Shown here: one piece after another, positions 1 through 12,643 of the stretch | How the letters are laid out: every line of letters begins with the position of its first letter | Position numbering within the stretch: position 1 is the first letter of the stretch | Source of the DNA: Endomychus coccineus | Taxonomy: Eukaryota; Arthropoda; Insecta; Coleoptera; Endomychidae | NCBI GenBank assembly: GCA_958510875.1 | Contig: OY294067.1 | Coordinates: forward strand, 142,825,546 to 142,889,545 | Direction: 5' to 3' | Length of the DNA: 64,000 nt | Position numbers and translations under genes: made by a program | Notes under the pieces: generated by a model | The model's database searches: none | What the model saw: the letters and a program-made list of their open reading frames with translations, nothing else | What the model was told of the DNA's origin: nothing

Positions 1-677
1 TTTTTAATGACGATCAATACTGAAGGCAAGATATATTGCAAATATAAAAATGAATCTGTTGAAACCGAAATATTATGACCCATCATTTTTAAAAATACTG
101 AAATTATATCGATATTCTCATATTTGAAAAAATACCGGAAGACAGAATCATTAGTATTTTGAATACATTATTATGAATATTTAAATTGACTTTTCCAGAA
201 GCATTGACATATTCGAACGGGCATGTAACACCAATGATCACTCCTCACATCCGAGAGTGAAGAGAGACAGTCTTATTTTTTTCACTAAACATAATATTAT
301 CGGGACGATAAGTTGGCAGCTTGGTAACTATATATTGTTAAACCAAAATAGATATCGATTGGCAAATGATATTACAACTATGTTTCAATACCTAATTCCA
401 TTTGTAACTTTCGATACTTCACTATGCTGTACCGTTGATTGAAAGAGATCAACGGCTGTATAAATCATCGGATCCGTTCGGCGAGTGGCACGTTTCGATG
501 AGCGGTCTCTAGCGATCATTCTGCAGCGTAGAGCGTCAGTGTGTTGTGGAATATAGAGAAGTCACGACGTGTGTATTTCATGAAGCATATTCGAGACGGC
601 GACAGGAGTTAATGTAGGACAGCACCTGGGTTCAAATGTACCTAACAATTTACATTTTCCTGATTGCAAGGCGCAAA
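1..677. other. AT-rich non-coding stretch
   Basis: I see no convincing gene here. The short open frames have no recognisable motif. Base composition rises in GC between about 465 and 560, just before the Tigger-like transposase remnant, so this part may be the 5' non-coding end of that transposon. No terminal inverted repeat could be paired by eye. Confidence 0.4.
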
Positions 678-2390
678 ATGGCAAGAACTTATGTACCATA
701 AGAGAAGCCATACACTGAGGAACATTTGCAAAATGCGCGAGCCTCAATAAGGAAGGGTAGGTTATGTCTAAGAACTGTTTCGAAAACATATATCGATAAA
801 TCTAAACTAAGTAGAGCTCTTTACAATGCAAATGTTCCGAAACATGGTCGAAACGCAATTTAACACAAAAAATTACGGTGATGGCTGAATTGGGACTTGC
901 ACTTCCTAAAGAAGAAATCAAATCGGTGGTTCAAACTTAGGTAAGTGAAAATAATTTGACAAGAGTTTTTGAAGATGGCAAACTCGGAGATGATTGGTTC
1001 CGCATGTTTTGCAAGAGGAACCGGCTAAGTCAGACGAAAATGGAGTAGCTGAAAAAGTGTAGGAGAACAGCCACCAGCGATCCATTCATTGTATACACTT
1101 CTCATGACCGTATTGCAAAAACAATGGACCAGATGGGTTTACAAGACAAATCATCACATGTATTCAACTTGGCCAAAATAAGTTCCAGTTTGGACTCGGG
1201 GTGAGTGAAGGTCGTTTGCAACTGTAGGTCGAAAAGTCCACAGAGGGTTCTGGCGAAGGAAATATAACTGGTATGGCATGTATTTCAGCGGATGGAGTAA
1301 TACTACCATCGCTAAATTGCTAAGGTACAGAAGATTTAGAAGATACTTGCAATGCAGTCTCAGAGAAAGGCTGGATGATAACGGCTGGCATCAATAGTTG
1401 GTTTATCAAAATTTGTGCAATTGTTCCACAAACAATGCTCTTAATTATAATGGAACATGTGATACAAAATAACATCACCTTGTGTAAAGTACCACCACTT
1501 GAGGATAAGTGTTGCTTTGGATCACTTTAGCTAAAATGGAACCAGACTTATTGCATATCAGCAGTTAAATCAGAGAGATCATGAAAAGTGAGTTTGCCGA
1601 TATGATTTGTGCATTATGGAATGAAAGAATTACTGAGGTAGTTTGAAAAAGTCATTTCAAAGCACTGGAATTTTCCCTTGTTGAAACGATTAAAAGTAAT
1701 CAAATTACGAAAATACAATGAAGGGGCCAAACACACTCATCCACTAGAGATTTTTCGAGTTAAGACACCAAGAAAAAGATGAGGAATTGAACAAGAGAAA
1801 CAACAAGAAGGTGAGAATGAAAATGATGGAGATAGAACAAATTCTTAGTATGCCATCGCTTTATTTGAAAGTATAAATAAAGTTAATGAATCAAATCCTG
1901 GAATAAAGCGGATACGTTATATTGATTCCAATTATATGGTGCGCGAGTTTCGTATATTTGAATCGTATCGAAGAAAAAGAAGCTTTGCAAGAAAAGAAAA
2001 AAGAGCGAAAGAATGAAGAGCCTGAGAATAACTCAATTACCTGTGAAGGTAACTGACGACTCGTCATCAGAGAGTGAAACCGAAGGTGTTGTTTATGACA
2101 ATGAAAGTGACATTGAAGATATGACATCAGATTAGAAGAACCACTAAAGGAATATAATCTTTGACATGAAGGAATTTATCCATGTAAAATAATTGCTGAG
2201 GATTATATGTTGGTAAAGTTTCAACCAAAAAAGAAACTGCTACATTACGTGACATTAGTAGAGAACGAGATTGCTGTATCGTATTTGCACCAAAGAGATA
2301 AGTTTGTTTGTGTTTGATAAATTTAGTAATGTGAACTAAAACAGGGGTGTTCTGCAACTACCTATAGTGTAAGAGTTTTCCAATGTTGTT
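678..2390 (+). pseudogene. Decayed Tigger/pogo-like DNA transposon transposase
   Basis: This is the remnant of a cut-and-paste transposase with an N-terminal psq-type helix-turn-helix and a DDE nuclease. The frame opens at 678 with MARTYVP, meets a stop (TAA) at codon 8, and resumes as KPYTEEHLQNARASIRKGR, the usual start of insect Tigger/jerky proteins. Downstream, through several frameshifts and stops, I read GDDWFRMFCKRNRLS (CENP-B-type DNA-binding part, about 980-1030), SDPFIVYTSHDR (about 1080), TGMACISADGVILPSLN (start of the DDE domain, about 1270-1320) and NNITLCKVPP (about 1470-1500). A charged tail follows, ending in YMLVKFQPKKK (about 2210). The family assignment rests on the order of these motifs. 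It cannot encode a working protein. Boundaries are approximate and no TIRs were found. Confidence 0.75.
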
Positions 2391-3962
2391 CTAGTAAGAA
2401 TTTATATTTTGTTTGCTATTTCGAATGGTTTTTGAAACCCAGATATAGATAAATGAAAAAAATATAAACTTTCTTCCATTCTTAAGCCAGATGGTCTTAA
2501 TAATACCCCAGCAAATGATAAATAGCAAATAAGCTTAATATGTGTATCTGAAAACATAATGTCTTATTTTTACCCACGCCTATGTCTCATCATACCTGAA
2601 AGCCAGGATAAAAAAACACACAGCTTATAATTTTTTTCAGAAGAAATATCGAGATTCGGTAAAATCTTCAAGATTTGTTGTAGTACTCAGTGAAATTTCC
2701 ATTTGAAGGATAGTTTTTGGTCATGTAGCTCCTAAATTAGGATGTCTAGAAATTAAAAGTTTTAAAAAGTGTCTTTGCACCATTTACATTTATCTAACTT
2801 GTTACAGGTTTCGCTCGGTATTAATTATGTATAACATAGTAAACAATAAGTACCTACCAAATCAATCACGATGCACATAGGAACAATTGAACCAAATTTT
2901 GGCAGATCTACTAAGCTAGATAACCCTGTGTAGAATGCTTATTCAATTGGAGTTGAGATTTTTATTTGTAAGGATATCTAACTGAAATGTATTCACAACA
3001 TTGGGCCCCCGGTAAAAACTATCATGGTGAAGGCAAGAGTATGGAATGGTATTGGAGCCATGAATCGAAATAGGTAAAGGAAGAACAATTCTGGAGAGAT
3101 AATGAGAAATTAATTAACTAGGCTTTTGCTTAATTTTTTTTTTTTGATAATTGTAATCAAGTTCAGATGTTGAGGTGTGAAGTTCCCTTTTGTGTTCGTT
3201 AATTACAGGCCGAGACTTTGATGATGATTTATAATATGTTACAACATCATGAAATAATCAAGTTTGGAACATGTATGAAAGGAGAATGATAGCTTCTATC
3301 AAAATCCATGAGAAAAAATACAGGTCCATATTTAAAAAACGGTAATTGATGATGAAGAATACGATCATTATCGTTATGATATCCTTTAAAATCTCCAACC
3401 ATATCTACAAATTTCAATTCAGAATTTCCTCTTCAACTTCTTTGTCAGTTTCATTCACAAAACACTAATAATTTTCCCGCTGATTAGGCCTCCGAGTTTT
3501 GCCTTTTTTTTGTTGGGCCTTACATATGGTGCTGTATAAACTGTCTCAGGGAAATGTTGATGAGCAATGTTTGCAATATCGGATTGAACGGAAATTAGGA
3601 ACGAAGCTTCGGCAAGTCCTCGCTTCTGCTATCTTTATGGAAGCACTAATATTAGAAGTATAATTAACTGTTTTGGTGAATGCTTCATTTTGAACATTAT
3701 AAAATGCGGTATAAATAGTAACGTTTCTCATCCTGAAGGTTTGATTCGAACTTATTCAAATGTGTATGCTTAGATATACACTGCGAAAATTTGAGAAACG
3801 GTAACAGAAAAAACTATTGGGAAGAGTTATTGTAATCGCACAGAAAATTCAAATGCACGTGTGAGCGTAATGGAATGAAATTATGTTTAATTATTGAACA
3901 ATCAAATGCAATGAGACAGGAATTTGAACTACATACACATCTTGAGATGTAGGTCGTTTGCC
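2391..3962. other. No recognisable gene; AT-rich
   Basis: Short open frames occur on both strands, but none has a motif I recognise. The part from about 3540 may be a decayed upstream portion of the cysteine-rich protein fragment that follows. Its reading frame is too broken to support a call. Confidence 0.3.
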
Positions 3963-4460
3963 AGTGTGACCTCAAAAAAGAAAGCAGTACGTCTCTGTAC
4001 TCTTGTACTAACATAACACGCCTTTACACAACATTTGAAACGTGTCTATCTACAAGTACAAAATTGGATGTTTTTCCAATATTGTCAAAAAAATCCAGAT
4101 AAAATTGAAGAGGACAGTATGGACGAGGTAGATGTTGATAATGTCATCAATCACTTAGCACCCTCCGAGTGGGGATGGAAATGGGTCAATCGATATTTTG
4201 AGCCGATTCCGATGACACAACCAGCAGCACCGGAAGAACTAATGAATATTATTCCTTGTGGGTGCGTGACTAATTGCGAAAAATTATGTGGTTGTAGAAA
4301 AAGTGGATTTACCTGCACAATGGCATGCAAAAAATGCAATGGAACCAACTGCACAAATGTTGAAAAACCCGATACCAGACAAGAAGATAATGATTCAGAT
4401 GATGAAATTGCTGAGCTGTCAGATTCAAATAATGTTTTTGATCAAGATAAAAATGAGTAA
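3963..4460 (+). pseudogene. C-terminal fragment of CXC-like cysteine-rich repeat-associated protein
   Basis: The open frame runs from 4017, after an in-frame stop at 4014-4016, to TAA at 4458-4460. Readable pieces are HLKRVYLQVQNWM, an acidic stretch, then EWGWKWVNRYFEPIPMTQP, then a cysteine cluster with spacing CGCVTNCEKLCGCRKSGF followed by CTMACKKCNGTNCTN, and an acidic tail. This layout (LRVYYQVQ-like helix, WGW motif, PxAPxELL, then a Cys cluster) is common to a large, uncharacterised, repeat-associated arthropod protein family. The Cys cluster resembles the Tesmin/TSO1 CXC zinc-binding motif. The frame lacks its own ATG and its upstream half, so I treat it as a fragment. Function is unknown; DNA binding by the Cys cluster is only an inference. 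A different CXC-like tail occurs on the integrase at 50.8-52.0 kb. Confidence 0.55.
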
Positions 4461-5449
4461 CATGCACCATGAACAAATTGTTGTAAAAATATAAAAATCG
4501 TTACGTTTGTTTATGAAATGCTTTATCTTTACATATCCGAATCCCGGTGTAACTCGAGGTCCGCTATAACGACGAGGTTAAATTGCATTTAATTATGAAA
4601 TCTATCATTTTTCTTATAACTTTGACATCGGATTCGTAATCAGCGACCTCGAAAACCCCCGAGTATCTATTTTCAACTGATTCCAGACAATATTGGAGAA
4701 ATGAAAAAAAAGTGCAAAATAAAATGCATTTTCAAATGCATATCAATGCAAGATAGATATATTTTTTAATCATATTGATGTTAGATTCACAATCAGGGAC
4801 CTTGAAACCCTCTAACTACAAGCACTTACAAGCAATACTCAGGAAGTTCATTAAAAAGTGCACCAAAATGCACTTAAAAAATTTGTGCATCAAATCCCCC
4901 GGTCAAGCATAAATAACAAAGTTTACAAATACTTTCCTTGAGAGAATGCGAGAAACCGCTTAGATCTATCAATCCACGTAACGTTTTTCCTAAATACAAC
5001 GTACTATAGATAGATAGATAGATTTTTATTTGTTCCTAGATTACAAAGTAATATTGACCCAATGGATGTAGAACACACATATCTTCCATACTCTTATAAA
5101 TAAGGCCTATGATGATTATAGTAATATTGATATACTTTGAATGCCTAAGAAACAGTTTCGTTGATAGAAATGCTTCATTCACTACCAAGAGTGATTGCAA
5201 CATGATGAAGATCATGTGTCAGCTAATAACTAATGTTATCAGCTTGATAAATCCGTATATGAGTAATGAGATTTATGAAAATTATTTACAAATTACAGAT
5301 TAGAACGGCATAGTCTGGGAGCATTACACAAATAGGAGGGTATTTTAAAGATGTATCGAATGTTAGGATTCATAAAGAATCATGAAGGATGTGTTAAAAA
5401 TTAGGAAAGGACTAGTACAAAATACTCAAGTAGTTTAAGGTATGAAATG
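4461..5449. other. Non-coding; contains a short GATA microsatellite
   Basis: There is no supported gene. A short (GATA)n tract lies at about 5015-5033, followed by an ATTTTTATTTG stretch of the kind seen at the ends of retroposed repeats. The rest is AT-rich. It may include the 3' tail of the Penelope-like element on the minus strand that ends near 5450. Confidence 0.35.
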
Positions 5450-6726
5450 AAGGGTTAATTCAGAAGTGGAAATAGATTTTGATAATTTCTATTGATTTTT
5501 CTATATTCAGTTTTCTACCTCTGTTTGTTGAGTGCAATATTTTCAAATTTTCTGTAGATCGAAAGCCGTATTGACTCCCATAAAATTAATTCACAACAGT
5601 ATAGGTTGATGTGTTGTGTTGTATGAATTGAAATATTCTTTGAGTATATCGAAATATTAAACGATCTACCTGTTTGACCAATGTATAAGTTCACAAGTTA
5701 TCTTATAAACTCCTGATTCCCTAAGATTGTTTTAGTCTTAATTTTAAGAAACATTAGAGGAAGTTTTTGACTTGGAATGAAGCTATCTTCAAATTTTGTT
5801 TGGAAAGATTCAAAACGTTATCGAAAATTGCCCCAAAATATATCAAGGATAAAGATTTTTTGTCTAATATTCCTTTTATGTGAGGGCATATTTATGCTGT
5901 TTATGGGTGCATCTGATGTATTCATATGTCAATCATCTTATATAACTAATTCATTCTAAAGGCTTCATGAGTGGAATCGAGAAGGCCTCATGTCTCATGG
6001 GGTGAGAAGGTGCAAGTCTGTGATTGAATGGGTATATTGAGTTTGATGATATGGTAACGTCTATGATTATGAATTTAGTAAGAATAGGAGTAATTTCATT
6101 GTTGGAATTTATTAGTGTAATGTGGAGGGTGCTAAATTAGTAGTTAATACAGTAATACAAGATTATCTGTTGATAATAATAGTAATGTATTCAAGAATTT
6201 CCCTTCGAAATTAGACAAGATGAATACATCAGCCAATGAGAGACTTAATCGAGAGCCCACCTGATTTTGAGCATCACCTGATGAGTATTTTTGAAAACGT
6301 ATTGGTCACATAGAGAGAGACTGGAATTACGTTCCTGAGGATGTCACAGTTTTTGAGTTTTGCTGATAGTTCAGGAGAAACAATATTTTGAATCAAATTC
6401 CGCGTACGTTTTGAATTTCTCTAGGCATGAATTTATTCAGAAAAACCATATGCAAGACGGGTTCTCTACCTTGATGATTTTTAATGAGACCATATAGTTT
6501 CCGAACTTGTGAATTTATATTTAGAACAGTAAATTCATCTTTTCCGTTGAGAATTGACTGTTTTTCTTTGAGAACATGTTTTATATTATTTTTGTACTTT
6601 TCATGTAGGATCTGTTTGAATAGTGTTAAGTTTTTGTTCAAATTTATGATGGCTTTACAATTCAACCGGCATCCATTGATGCCATTGCCGAGAGCAAAAA
6701 TATGTTTCATGTTTCATGTTATTTAG
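5450..6726 (-). pseudogene. Decayed Penelope-like retroelement (RT + GIY-YIG)
   Basis: Read on the minus strand, this is a Penelope-like element with most of its length still traceable across frameshifts. The RT N-terminal part is in an open frame (6710-6393) with KLYGLIKNHQGREP, the equivalent of the family's PKLYGLPKIHK motif. It is followed near 6270-6200 by GSRLSLSLADVFILSNFEGK, matching the GSPLSPxLADIxM RT motif. Near 5890-5840 KGILDKKSLSL can be read. Near 5720-5460 lie TYTLVKQVDR and KILHSTNRGRKLN, which fit the GIY-YIG endonuclease region and its C-terminal flank. The YxDD box itself was not recovered. In the family, such elements reverse-transcribe at target ends made by the GIY-YIG nuclease. 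This copy is dead. Confidence 0.6.
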
Positions 6727-9700
6727 AATCGAGATGTATCATACAAAACAAATATGTTAGTAGGATACTCACCTAGTAATTTTTCGAGGTTCTTTGGTTC
6801 CACAATTTCTTGAGAGCTGTCGTCTTTTCTTCCTCTTCTTTCTTAATCTGTTTGATATCGCCGACCTTTTGTATACGATGTGAACATGACCTGGCTTTAC
6901 AATGTTTGATTTTGAATGTTTTGGTTCTATATAATATCTTTCATTCTGCATGTAGATTGTTCCTGCCTAAAATTGGAAGAATTGTTTTTATCGCACAGAA
7001 ACTCCGTTATACTAATGATGAAATGCGATTGATTGATACACAGACTTCTTCCCCTTCTTCTGTTAGCAAAATAGATTTAGAACACTCCTGCTTGTTAAAT
7101 GTATTAATGTAGGAGAAGTAAATATCTTAGAAATGATTTAGGAAAAGCTAATAGACAATGCATAGTGAAATACAAACACATTTCGTGTCAGCAGTCAATA
7201 GACAAAGTTGTTGTCACTGTTCGATTCAGCGAACCAAAACTTTGGCTAATAATAGACGTTTAATTATACATGTTACATAAGACTGTGTTCAAATGGTTCA
7301 CAAAATGTTTCTTTCTATTTTATAATGAAATCAGCTGTCAATCACTTCCTTTATCATCCATACTATAATCTGACCTTATTTGTTACTGACACTTGCTGTC
7401 ACATGAACAATGAAATTTTTCACAGTGTTAATACATATGAAATAAGCTATCACGTCACATCGCTGACTTCACTTAAGTTTTAAAATGAGAACTTCGGACA
7501 CTTTTGCATGTTGAATATATGCGTGTGATTCATAGCCAGGAAATACTGTTGTTATCATGACTCAATAAAAAACTACAATTTAATTCCAAAATCTGAATGG
7601 ATGTTACCACTTGAAACGGGGCTACCGCGCCCAATCATACAATACAGTTCTTAATCTCACTACTTCTAGAGATTCGCAAAATTTCAAATACTTACGACCA
7701 ATAGGAACGAAGTGATCCTTTTCATGGAATTTACGTACACATGGACACACATACATCAACTCGAAAATAGGTCGATTCAGAATTACTCAAAACCGATATA
7801 GATATCCGCTGAAATCCGGAAAGAGGATGCTTGATATAGTAATTTGAACCCAAATGCTCTATCAATTCATAACAGTTAGAACCCTATAACAACACCAACA
7901 AGCTTTCGAGATCAATACGTTGGTTCTCCGGTGCAGCGGTGATTCAAAGTAGGGACATCGCAGTCACCGTGCCGACTATAGAAAATTGAAATAAGACCTG
8001 TTTGGACTGCTTATTCACAGGTAGAATAAGGTGTGAGGATTTTGTTTGAAGAATTGAAAATGAAAATTAAATGTGAATAAATTTTAGACCAAAATTTTAT
8101 TTTAAATTTTACTAAGTAGAAAAAATGTTTGGTTGGATATATTACCTACGTTATTCTGTTCTCATATCAGGAAATAACAGATTGGAAAGATTTTCCTTGG
8201 GGAATCCCTATTTTTTTGGTTCCAACTGAATACGGATGACTAATACTGATGTATTCAGGTCGAAGACAAAACATGAATTCTCATACGACAAACTCAACAT
8301 TTGTTCTTTGACAATTATCACGAATAAGACGTTTAACATTATTACTCTAATATTCCATTCAGGGAATCAGTGTTATATTGAACAATTCAAAAACTTATAA
8401 TTATCTTACTAATCTTATGTAGGTACCCTCATTTCATTCCATGAGCATACATTTTATTAAATTATGTCTCCAGCCATGTGTACGTTCAATAATTATTGAG
8501 AACTGTGGGACAGTAATGATTGTTTCCAGTGTTGTATAATACTATAATATTGCATCTTACTACTGGTCTACTGTAACAAACTTGTTAAGAGAGTGGAATT
8601 GATTCTTTTACAACTACCCAACCATGATAAATGAAGTTGATTGTGGAATTATATACGCAATAAGATCGAACATATCGTTGGTATTTGATATTATATATTG
8701 TATGAGCTTGAGTAACTAAAGAGTCACTCGAAATAACAAAGACGTTATTTTGTTTCATTTTCATAATACCAGGCAAGTTTTGTTCTCATAACCAACTTAC
8801 CGACTCAATATTTCTATTGAACGACTCCCTTCGCTAAGATACTAGTAACTTTGTAGTATTATGTCTCTATCTCCTATTTCATTAGTTTAATTGATCGCAG
8901 TGCATACACAAGACATAGGAAATCATATCAATTGACAATAATTATCATAATCGTATCTATAGTGTAGAATACTTACTATCTAGTGTTCTGCAGGTGGTAA
9001 AACAGAAGTGAGTCAAAATTTTGAATATCGAAAAATTGTAGCCATGTCAACACACATGACTTGAGCGAATGATAGGAGAAGATGTGTTATTCTAATTCAA
9101 CTGAGAGGGAGAGCAATCATAGCTAATATGGTGTGCGACTAAATTATAAATTCCTCATGGGTGCTCTGGCTCCAACCTCGAGGTCTCCACATAATAACAA
9201 TGAATGATATTTCATGAGATTACGGGCAATATCAATTCTTCATCTAATTTGAGACTATAAGATATACGCTGATGCTGACCTTGGTTTCATCCAAATCAGA
9301 AATACTGGATCTAAAGAAATGCCACAAACAATTGTTCAATTGTCTATTCATATGGCAAAGCCCAGATGGAAGATGAATGATTCGAACAGACAATTTACAA
9401 CTATAATGGTTATCGCGGCTTTGCTCATGATATTTGAAGGTATTGTTTAGAGGAGGTTGTTACTAGTTAGCCAGTCAACGAGAATCTGCACCTCTAACTC
9501 CAATATGGTGAAATTACTACCCCGAGAGTGCATTCAACGTGAACGACTATGCTGTGGTGAACAGGATCTGAACGAGTAAAATATCACTATTACGATCTTC
9601 ACTAATCTATCCTCTCATAATATATTGGGGTCATGAATACTAGATGAACTAGGATAGCAATCTGCCTAGGCTGCACTTAAGAGCGTGATAAATCGATATA

Positions 9701-10319
9701 AATCGGTGATGATAAATGTGAACCCGGATTTTCGGAGGAGTAGAATTGAGCAGCTTGCGAACGTACTAGTGGAATGAACTATGATTATACAACTCCTCCC
9801 ATTTCTGAAACAAGTGTACGTGGTGTGTAGGAGCCATCTCATTACCGACATCTATCATCAATGCGACAACAATAACCAAGGATCACACGTTCCGTGAGAC
9901 AAATTAATGATTGAGAAGCAATTGGTCAAATTGGAGTCGAAATATGTATCAACAGATCTCCAATCTATGTATATACACGAATATTGTACTTAGTATTTTT
10001 AGGACAGCATTACTATCGGATATAAGAGTAGCGCTAGAACTTATATTGCAAATTGTCATCCAATTCTGCTGACGTCAGTCTTTTCTAAATTATTTCAGAA
10101 AATAAAAAACAGAGGCTCATGGAATACGTCAATCTGCATGACATAGCTTCGAACAGATAGTTTGGATTCAGAAACTATTGTTTGTTATTTCTTTGTTCGA
10201 TATTTTCTTTATAAGACGGTTTTGGGTCTGGCACAGAGATACATATAGTTCCTGACAGATTTATGTTGTTCATAGAAGTCAGTCTAACATTTTATCTATT
10301 TCAGGTTGATTTTGAAAAT
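6727..10319. other. Long AT-rich stretch with one dispersed repeat
   Basis: No gene could be supported over about 3.6 kb. Minus-strand frames at 7112-6769 include a short lysine/arginine-rich run but no domain. A diverged repeat at 7605-7715 has a relative at 17635-17730. The segment near 7900-7980 is more GC-rich than its surroundings but unidentified. Between 9000 and 9900 the sequence is mixed and gives no stable reading frame. Confidence 0.35.
7605..7715 (+). repeat. Dispersed repeat, copy 1 (relative at 17635)
   Basis: This segment and the one at 17635-17730 share, in the same order and orientation, GCTACC, a stretch ending in ATACAGTTC, a CACTA/CACTT block, CAAAATTTCAAAT and ACCAATAGG. 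They are diverged but clearly related. No element family could be assigned. Both copies lie near or next to transposon remnants. Confidence 0.5.
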
Positions 10320-12130
10320 ACTGATGATAGAGCCTCCTGAAGAAGAAAACATCTCCATTCGGATTTCCGGGTAAGGGGAGCTTGAGGAGGTTCAACATTG
10401 AAAAATATAAGCCTGAAGATAGACCTCTATGACATTTGAGGTCTTACCAAAATTCTATACCACCTGGAGACAGACAAACTAGACATACTGAGACCCAGGT
10501 CAATCCATCAACCAACGCGACCTATATGCTCTGCCTGGCTACGAGCTCCACACTGGTTTTAGAATCGAGAGAGGCACCTATCCTGGGAATGATGTCTCAT
10601 GCCACCGGGAATCTAGTATCACGAGAATTGAATGTTATGTGGTTCAAGCTTGTACATCACAAACAGAAAAAACTTCTCTGTTGTCTATATTCATTACCAA
10701 ATGAACCAGCTCAAGGTGAACCTTCGAATTTCTTCCTCCGAGAATTAACCTCATTAAGCAGAACTACCCAGCAGCTGAAAATATCATCATGGGGGATTTC
10801 AACGTTCACAACTCCGCTTGGCTCAAGATCTCAACTAAGAGGATGATGAAGCAGCTGAAACAATCATCATGGGGGATTTCAACGTTCACAACTCCGCTTG
10901 GCTCAAGATCTCAACTGAGACGGATGATGCAGGGTTGAGAGCTTCGCCATTACCTATTTTCTCGAGCAGGTAATTATTGGACCAAGATGGATCTCTGACA
11001 ACAACTATAATTATCTCAATACGTTTTACGTATTCCTCACTTATCATCTACATCCCTACGAAGTATAAAGGTCCGTGCACTATTGAGAAACTCTGACCAT
11101 TCACTCATCTCTACCACATGTCCTTATATAATTCCACGAACCAATCCAACACCTCCACGCACTGTTTAGCATAACAACTCAGCCGACTGAGATGGTGTTC
11201 GCATGTTTCTTCGAGTCTCCTCGGAGAAGCGTATGCTATGCATCTGATGACCCAACGCAATGTGCCACAGTGATTCCGGATATCATCAGGCTGGGAAGAT
11301 GAACATACCCCATACCAACAAATCACGTCATCTTGTAAACGATGTTTCGAAAACATCAATTCTAAGGCTGTAGCCTCAACCCAAACAGCATACCGTCGAT
11401 GGCCCGTTAATTCATCTCTGATGACCAGAACAGGATATGTTTAAGCCAGAAATACGTCCAATGAAACGATAAACGCTTAGAAAGAAGCATATAATGCCGA
11501 AATAAGATCGAAGCTTATGGAATGCTCAAATGGCTTCCGTTCGTTTCAAACTTTCGCCAAAAGCAATTGGTAGAAATTTCACTTCCAGTTCATCCCCTCC
11601 CGTAACTGGAGCTGAAAACATACTGGCTACTACACCAGACAAAAGCCAAACTATTTGCTTGAACGTTTGCAGCAAATTCCGCTTTGGATTCAAACGGGCA
11701 CAATCCACCTAATATTGCTGCCATCGATAGCCATACCCATGAAATTGTCTCTCGTCAGCACATAATGAGGCGCATTCTGCTTTATCTGAATACCAAAAAG
11801 TGTATGGTGTCGAACGGAATTCTACCCCTCGTTCTCAAGAAATGTGCGACTGAATTAACATCAGCTTTCTGCAGGTTGTTTACCCTTTTAAACAAACTTG
11901 GTGCCTTTCCTTCCAGCTGGGAGATAGCTAGAATCCAACCAGATCCAAAAACAAAGGAAGAAGACCCTTCCTAATAATTATAGAATTTATACACTATTAT
12001 GTGTGATATCTTTAGTGATGGAGTTTCATCATCGAGCTCATCCAATACCCAGAGAACTCCAAAATCATGATTGACAATATCCCTTCCGTCAGCAAAGATC
12101 AACAGGAGACCTGCTTCCATAAGTAACACA
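10320..12130 (+). pseudogene. Jockey-like LINE remnant (endonuclease, linker, start of RT)
   Basis: Frameshifted ORF2 of a non-LTR retrotransposon. The endonuclease is marked by IIMGDFNVHNSAW (about 10868-10905), the GDFN motif of AP-type endonucleases. The C-terminal endonuclease and linker can be traced through 11000-11500. Then LDSNGHNPPNI (about 11680-11715) leads into the RT N-terminal region, with VLKKCATELTSAFCRLF and KLGAFPSSWEIARIQP (about 11838-11940). NYRIYTLLCVISLVMEF follows (about 11978-12028), and near 12090-12115 a sequence equivalent to QYPFRQQRSTGDLL. The rest of the RT, including the catalytic FADD-type box, is missing. An internal 80-bp tandem duplication breaks the endonuclease. 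This is a dead, 3'-truncated copy; Jockey versus another related clade is not certain. Confidence 0.75.
10771..10930 (+). repeat. 80-bp tandem duplication inside LINE endonuclease
   Basis: Two adjacent units, 10771-10850 and 10851-10930, both begin GCAGCTGAAA and run through ATCATCATGGGGGATTTC and GGCTCAAGATCTCAACT. Only a few differences separate them (for example GAAAATATC versus GAAACAATC). The duplication repeats the GDFNVHNSAW endonuclease motif and shifts the frame. Confidence 0.85.
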
Positions 12131-12624
12131 TGTAGGAGAGAGAGGACCGAGACAGAGATAGATTGCCAAAATTATTGGAGATCCGGCAATGATTTTGAAA
12201 TGAGGATCTGATAAACTAGTAGAGTTCTCTAAGAAATCGGATCACACAATCACTAATAGGATGATGTCAGGTACAACTATAAGGACTATACAGGATTTGC
12301 TATCTGCAGTAACGCTGGTATATTTATAAATTTAACTTAACTTTCGAACTATTACAATTAGTTTTTAAAAAAATAATTTTATTGTCTATAAGAGGTTAAA
12401 ATTATTTTTCAAAAAGCTATTTGTAATAGTTCGAATATATATATATATTGTCAATATATATATACTGTCTATAAGAGGTTTACAATATGAAATTTGAATT
12501 AAGACTAAACTAATATCTAACAGAATGAAGCACATCTCAACACATGTCCTGGAATCGCTACCGTCCGCATGAATCCAATAACGCTGATTCAGATTACAAA
12601 GTTTGCTATTTATTCGAAGAATTA
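12131..12624. other. Junction between LINE and errantivirus remnant; possible 3' LTR
   Basis: There is no gene. On the minus strand this lies just downstream of the errantivirus env frame, where a 3' LTR is expected. A stem-loop sequence at 12345-12433 and a short (TA)n lie inside. I could not find a matching second LTR to the right of gag, so the LTR extent is unproven. Confidence 0.3.
12345..12433. repeat. Inverted repeat / hairpin, possible MITE
   Basis: The left arm starts CGAACTATTACAATTAG at 12345 and the right arm ends TTGTAATAGTTCG at 12433. The arms are about 37 bases each with a few mismatches, around a short loop containing GTCTATAAGAGG. The same loop phrase recurs at about 12466. 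The structure fits a small fold-back or MITE, but no target duplication was confirmed. Confidence 0.5.
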
Positions 12625-12643
12625 GTTATATACTCTTCCCTTG
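12625..12643 (-). promoter_or_regulatory. Candidate polypurine tract and LTR start of errantivirus
   Basis: Immediately after the env stop, the minus strand reads a purine run (CAAGGGAAG, 12643-12635) followed by AGTATATAAC (12634-12625). Errantivirus LTRs typically begin with AGT directly after a polypurine tract, so this is the likely start of the 3' LTR. The other LTR was not found, which keeps confidence low. Confidence 0.35.

Noticed and set aside
7830..7920. tRNA-like sequence on the minus strand near 7850
   Set aside because: A TTTGAACCC box followed by GCTCTATCAA hinted at an inverted tRNA, but no anticodon stem or acceptor stem could be formed.
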